Source: Tetrapyrgos nigripes
Taxonomy: Eukaryota; Basidiomycota; Agaricomycetes; Agaricales; Campanellaceae
Assembly: GCA_013368315.1 (NCBI GenBank)
Contig: JAACJM010000005.1
Location: forward strand, 496,001-560,000
Reading direction: 5' to 3'
DNA length: 64,000 nt
Shown here: one piece after another, positions 60,354-64,000 of the stretch
Layout: each line of letters begins with the position of its first letter
Numbering within the stretch: position 1 is the stretch's first letter
Notes under the pieces: generated by a model
Database searches by the model: none
What the model was told of the DNA's origin: nothing
The model's input: only the letters and a program-made list of their open reading frames with translations
Translations under genes and position numbers: made by a program

Positions 60354-61680
60354 TATGGAATAACCAGAAGAATGTGCTCGATTTGCAATTGAGAGAGAAG
60401 TTCAAGACAATGTCAGATATAACCAGATGACATCCAGAAGCAGCGGCATTAATTGCTCATGTTGGCCATGTACATGTGCAGGGCACAGGCCAGGCAAGCA
60501 TTGTATGCCCATGTTGTCATTATCTCACTTCTAGATCTTCACAAAGGCACGAGCCTTTCAGACATACTCTAGATATTCCCATCTTCCTCTACCCGTGCAC
60601 ATTCCCAATAAAGTATGTCCATGGACAAGTGCGCTCTCAACAGTCGGGAGAACGTAAGTCACTCTTACCCTCTACTGCTGTAGTATTCCTGGTATCGTTT
60701 CAAAAGTGACTTCCCCAAGAAATTGAGGACGACCAGAAGGTGAGAGGTTTTGGAATTTGCACTCTCGAGACTTGTAACAAACTTTTTTACATCAAGCATC
60801 CCAGCTACTGAGTTGGAGCCAGAGCCCACTTCTCACCCTGTGAGTCACTTTCCTCTGAGATAGCGATGCACGAACATAAGACCCCATGGTGTAGCATTCC
60901 ATCCCGAAGAGCCTTGAGGAATGGGTGCGCCACTGGCTGCCTGCGGAAGATGACTATACTCTGGCGCTTCAAATCTTGTCTCGACAGCATCTCACAAGCC
61001 AAGGTTCTTTCACTGAAGCCGACAAAAACTCATTACTGATGATAGCTGGGATACAAAACTGGGATACAAAAACCCGAGATGTTTTCTTCAGCGTAGCTGA
61101 AGACCATGTTAGGAAAAGGTGAAGTCTATATCACTTGTTCCGAGACCATCACTCATACCAATTCAGGTCGAGATCCAAACCTGATATTCCTTCTACCCAA
61201 CATTCCTATGAGAACACGAAATTCTTCACCATTCTCAGCAAAATCTCTGCCCTCAGCATGATCCCCATTATGACTGAACAAGAAGCAATCGATCTAGCGC
61301 ATGCGTTGATGTGCCTCGAAGGTATGAAGAACGACGGCCATGACCCATACCCTGCGATGCACCGCCTTCTCATCAACCAACCATTTCAATGGAATGCCGA
61401 CAGACAGGGTTTCCAGGGACACAGCCAAGTACTTTCACCCTTTTCCCCTCAACCAAGGGACAACCAGGAGAGGTCAGTCTCAGTCAGCTATCTCCTCAAC
61501 TTCCACAGACCGAGACTGTTTTGACTCATTGACCACCATCATATGACCCAATGGCATGTCAGACACCGTATCCTTGCGGTACACAATCATACCACCAGTA
61601 GTTGTAGATGCGACGCATAGTATATAGACAGTACTCACAGAGTACAATGCGTAGTTAGCAGTACTTTTTGTCCTGAGCAC
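60354..61680. other. no gene assigned; two short open segments
   Basis: Plus-strand frames at 60925-61122 and 61135-61524 have normal amino-acid composition (for example MTEQEAIDLAHALMCLEGM near 61271). They show no recognised motif and no clear splice chain. They may be exons of an unknown gene or chance. Confidence 0.25.
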
Positions 61681-62580
61681 ATACTATACCATGCATTGTA
61701 CCAGCATTGTAGGTCTGCTATTCCAATATGCCCTGCACTATGCATTGTATACCCTTGGAGTGAATATATACCATGCATTGTGGGTATACATTCTGCTATG
61801 CCTGCTCACTATGCATTGTATATCCTTTGGGTGAAATTATAACCATGCATTGTATATCCTTTGGATGATATATACCATGCATTGTAGGTATACCTTCTGC
61901 TATGCCTTGCCACTATGCATTGTATATCCTTTGGGTGAATATACCATGCATTGTAAGTATACTTTCTGCTATGCTTTCCCACTATGCATTGTATACCCTT
62001 TGAGTGAATATATACCATGCATTGTAAGTATACCTTTCTGCTATACCTTGCCACTATGCATTGTATATCCTTTGAGTGAATATATACCATGCATTGTAAG
62101 TATACCTTTCTGCTATACCTTGCCACTATGCATTGTATATCCTTTGAGTGATATATATCATGCATTGTAGGTATACTTTCTGCTATGCCTACTCACTATG
62201 CATTGTATATCCTTTGAGTGATATATACCATGCATTGTAGGTATACTTTCTGCTATGCCTACTCACTATGCATTGTATATCCTTTGAGTGAATATATACC
62301 ATGCATTGTAAGTATACCTTTCTGCTATACCTTGCCACTATGCATTGTATATCCTTTGAGTGATATATACCATGCATTGTAGATATACTTTCTGCTATGC
62401 CTACTCACTATGCATTGTATATCCTTTGAGTAGAGATGCACCATGCGTTGTAAGTTCCTACTATACCTTTCAGTAAATATATACCATGCATTGTAGGTTT
62501 ACTTTTCTCACTATGCATTGCATACCCTCAGTGAGTACATACCATGCATTGTGTGTAAGCCTTGCCTTGCCACACATTGT
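61681..62580. repeat. minisatellite, ~70-bp unit
   Basis: About a dozen units contain ACCATGCATTGTA, GTATACTTTCTGCTATGCC and CACTATGCATTGTATATCC in turn. Each unit holds two ATGCATTGTA cores, so a 35-bp half-unit is likely ancestral. Open frames on both strands here are repeat artefacts. Confidence 0.9.
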
Positions 62581-62649
62581 ATAACAAGACTAGAAAGACG
62601 ATAATAATATATTTAGCAGTACTTTACATGTGAACAGTATTAATAGAAT

Positions 62650-62930
62650 AGGGGGAAAGAAGAAATAGGGGGGATAGGATAATTAGGGCAGAATAGGATA
62701 CATAGGGGGAATATAAGATAAATAGAGCAGGATGAGATAAATAGGGAATATAAGATAAATAGAGCGGGATGAGATAAATAGGGGGAATAGCACAAAGAGG
62801 AGATAAATAGGGCGGGGGATAGGACAGATAGATAGGGCGGGATAAAATGAATAGGGCATGCGGGATGGAGAAAAATAGGGCGGGATAGAATGATTAGGGC
62901 GGGACAAAGAGATGGGGGTGGGAAAGGACT
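62650..62930 (+). repeat. G-rich imperfect repeat tract
   Basis: Purine-rich DNA is built from variants of ATAGGGCGGGAT and AAATAGGGGGAAT on the plus strand. It has many runs of three or more G and could form G-quadruplexes. No coding content. Confidence 0.75.
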
Positions 62931-62960
62931 GAATACATATAAATTCCGCCAGATTACTTA

Positions 62961-63430
62961 CTAAACCCCAGCCCGGGACCTTGTAGAACGTGAAGGGGGC
63001 TCTTCATCGGTCACTTCACTAAGAGGACGCTTGGAACCTGGTTTGCGCCTACATATGCACTTCAACGCTTGAATCAAAAACTAGCCTTAATTAAAGCACG
63101 TACCTCATGCTCCCATTTATGCATTCCATGACCCAAACCACATCTTTCACGGCTTCATCCCACCCTCTACGCTGCTCTGGTGTTTTCTGCACCTGAAACC
63201 AGTAAAACAGGCACAAAAGGACGGTAAGAAGTCCACATTGACCCGGCCATTTCATAACCTCCCATCTATCCTTGAGCTTCTTGTCCTCCAGCCGGTTCTG
63301 CACCAATCTGCCCAGGGAATCACGAATACGCCAATCAGGATTAATGACGGACCACCACGTCCACCATATACTTTCAAACGCCTCCACAGATTCCATATCC
63401 TTGGGTGGCTCGCTCCGGATTCCCTTTCCG
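62961..63430 (-). pseudogene. Agaricomycete protein truncated by a copia LTR
   Basis: Exon 63430-63104 and exon 63048-62961 join in frame across a GTACGT-TAG intron (63103-63049). The protein has WWTWWSVINPDWRIRDS, then WEVMKWPGQCGLLTVLLCLFY, then WDEAVKDVVWVME, and ends in a basic tail (RKPGSKRPLSEVTDEEP). The Trp-rich pattern resembles a common Agaricomycete family of unknown function. The frame is open right up to the copia LTR edge at 63431, so the N-terminal part has been separated by the insertion or is lost. Confidence 0.5.
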
Positions 63431-63799
63431 TGTTAAGCAGGCATGGTACGGTCCTGTACACTACTAAACGCAGTGGCAACTACGCAACTTACCTGGGGAT
63501 AAGAGATAGCTTGTTAGGCTTGTTAGAGGCTTGTAGAGCGATGTGGGTTAAGTATGAAACTTGTTATTTGGAGGACTATCTACGAGTCCTTATATACCTT
63601 TAAGGAGGTACAAATACATGTAAACTAATACTAGAGTAACAATAAGATTCTATTGTACTTGATAGCACAATGCTGGTTTCGTACACTATTGTCGTACTAC
63701 ACTTATTGTCTATATAATCTTATTGTTCTATTTATAACTACTACTATTGTTCTACATAGATGTCGTTTGATGGCTGCAGCTGAATGCGCCAATTCAACA
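63431..63799 (-). repeat. 3' LTR of copia copy 3
   Basis: 369 bp, TGTTAAGC to CAATTCAACA on the plus strand, with TATATAAGG on the minus strand near 63585. The outer edge cuts into the gene at 62961-63430. Confidence 0.92.
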
Positions 63800-63915
63800 C
63801 TCCCCCTTGCTAAGCAGCACGGTAGTGCGCGTAAGCATAGGTAGGCGCTGTAAGCAGCCATGGAAAGAAGGGATCCAGTGCCTCGACATTTTTGATGCGA
63901 TTTATAGGACTTTCT

Positions 63916-64000
63916 TCAATTATAAAACTGAAGTCCCAATTGTTTCCTGAACTTTTCAAACTTTACTCGATCTAGAGCTTTAGTGAGTAGATCTGCAGGG
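63916..64000 (-). CDS. copia polyprotein C-terminus, copy 3 (partial)
   Basis: The minus-strand frame reads PADLLTKALDRVKFEKF and continues to a stop at 63916. This is the end of RNase H plus the C-terminal tail. The CGA arginine codon at 63969-63967 is intact here but is TGA in copy 2 (42437). The rest lies outside the window, so activity cannot be judged. Confidence 0.8.
   Translation of the reverse strand, partial: PADLLTKALDRVKFEKFRKQLGLQFYN

Larger units (their letters stand above)
63431..64000 (-). mobile_element. Ty1/copia element, copy 3, 3' end only (continues beyond the window)
   Basis: The 3' LTR is 63431-63799 in reverse orientation. The polypurine tract (63800-63808) and the end of pol follow to the window edge. 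It is the same family as copy 2 with scattered differences, and it keeps the CpGs lost in the 3' LTR of copy 2. Confidence 0.9.

Noticed and set aside
61809..62377. Open frames on both strands repeating HSKDIQCIVARYSRK and similar
   Set aside because: They are the minisatellite translated; the pattern follows the DNA period on both strands and has no start context.

Overview
The window looks like a repeat-rich accessory region of an Agaricomycete (mushroom-forming basidiomycete) nuclear genome. The evidence is eukaryotic genes split by many 50-60 nt GT-AG introns, a Plavaka-type transposase, Ty1/copia and Ty3/gypsy retrotransposons, and several protein families I know only as Agaricomycete 'hypothetical proteins'. 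No prokaryotic or organellar signal was seen, and no CRISPR, rRNA or convincing tRNA gene.

Layout. 1-4108: a decayed Plavaka transposase whose intron carries a tRNA-like, poly(A)-tailed retroposon, followed by an intact four-exon coiled-coil gene. 4109-9628: non-coding DNA with a solo gypsy LTR (6633-7083). 9688-16499: the only clearly intact metabolic genes, a secreted berberine-bridge-like FAD oxidase (7 exons, 562 aa) and, converging on it, a cytochrome P450 (15 exons, 505 aa), separated by 2.5 kb of transposon debris including a hAT MITE with a perfect 8-bp duplication. 17-20 kb: a 701-bp fold-back element, a mini-hAT and a second solo LTR. 20.4-32.5 kb: an old copia copy broken by a chromodomain gypsy element on the minus strand, whose own LTR was hit by another LTR.

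32.8-52.2 kb: a string of short, intron-containing, truncated pieces of unrelated conserved housekeeping genes: PRPP synthetase, a PUF6-type protein, a GIY-YIG-like domain, GCN2 kinase/HisRS-like, NAD synthetase, cohesin SCC3/STAG and topoisomerase II. They point outward from a palindromic centre near 48.07 kb made of ~465-bp tandem repeats, and a young copia element (35923-42974, TSD GAGCC) sits inside the block. I read this as a gene-fragment-capturing mobile region and consider it the most interesting part. 49.5-60.4 kb also holds partly decayed Agaricomycete-specific genes (coiled coil, WD40 plus membrane segment, two families without known function) and a third array of the 465-bp repeat.

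60.4-64 kb: non-coding DNA, a ~70-bp minisatellite, a G-rich tract, and a gene truncated by a third copia copy that runs out of the window.

Function: only the oxidase/P450 pair suggests a joint role (oxidative tailoring in secondary metabolism, inferred). Most of the rest is selfish DNA in several nested layers whose insertion order can be partly read from target-site duplications. All assignments rest on reading translations and splice signals by eye; no database search was run.
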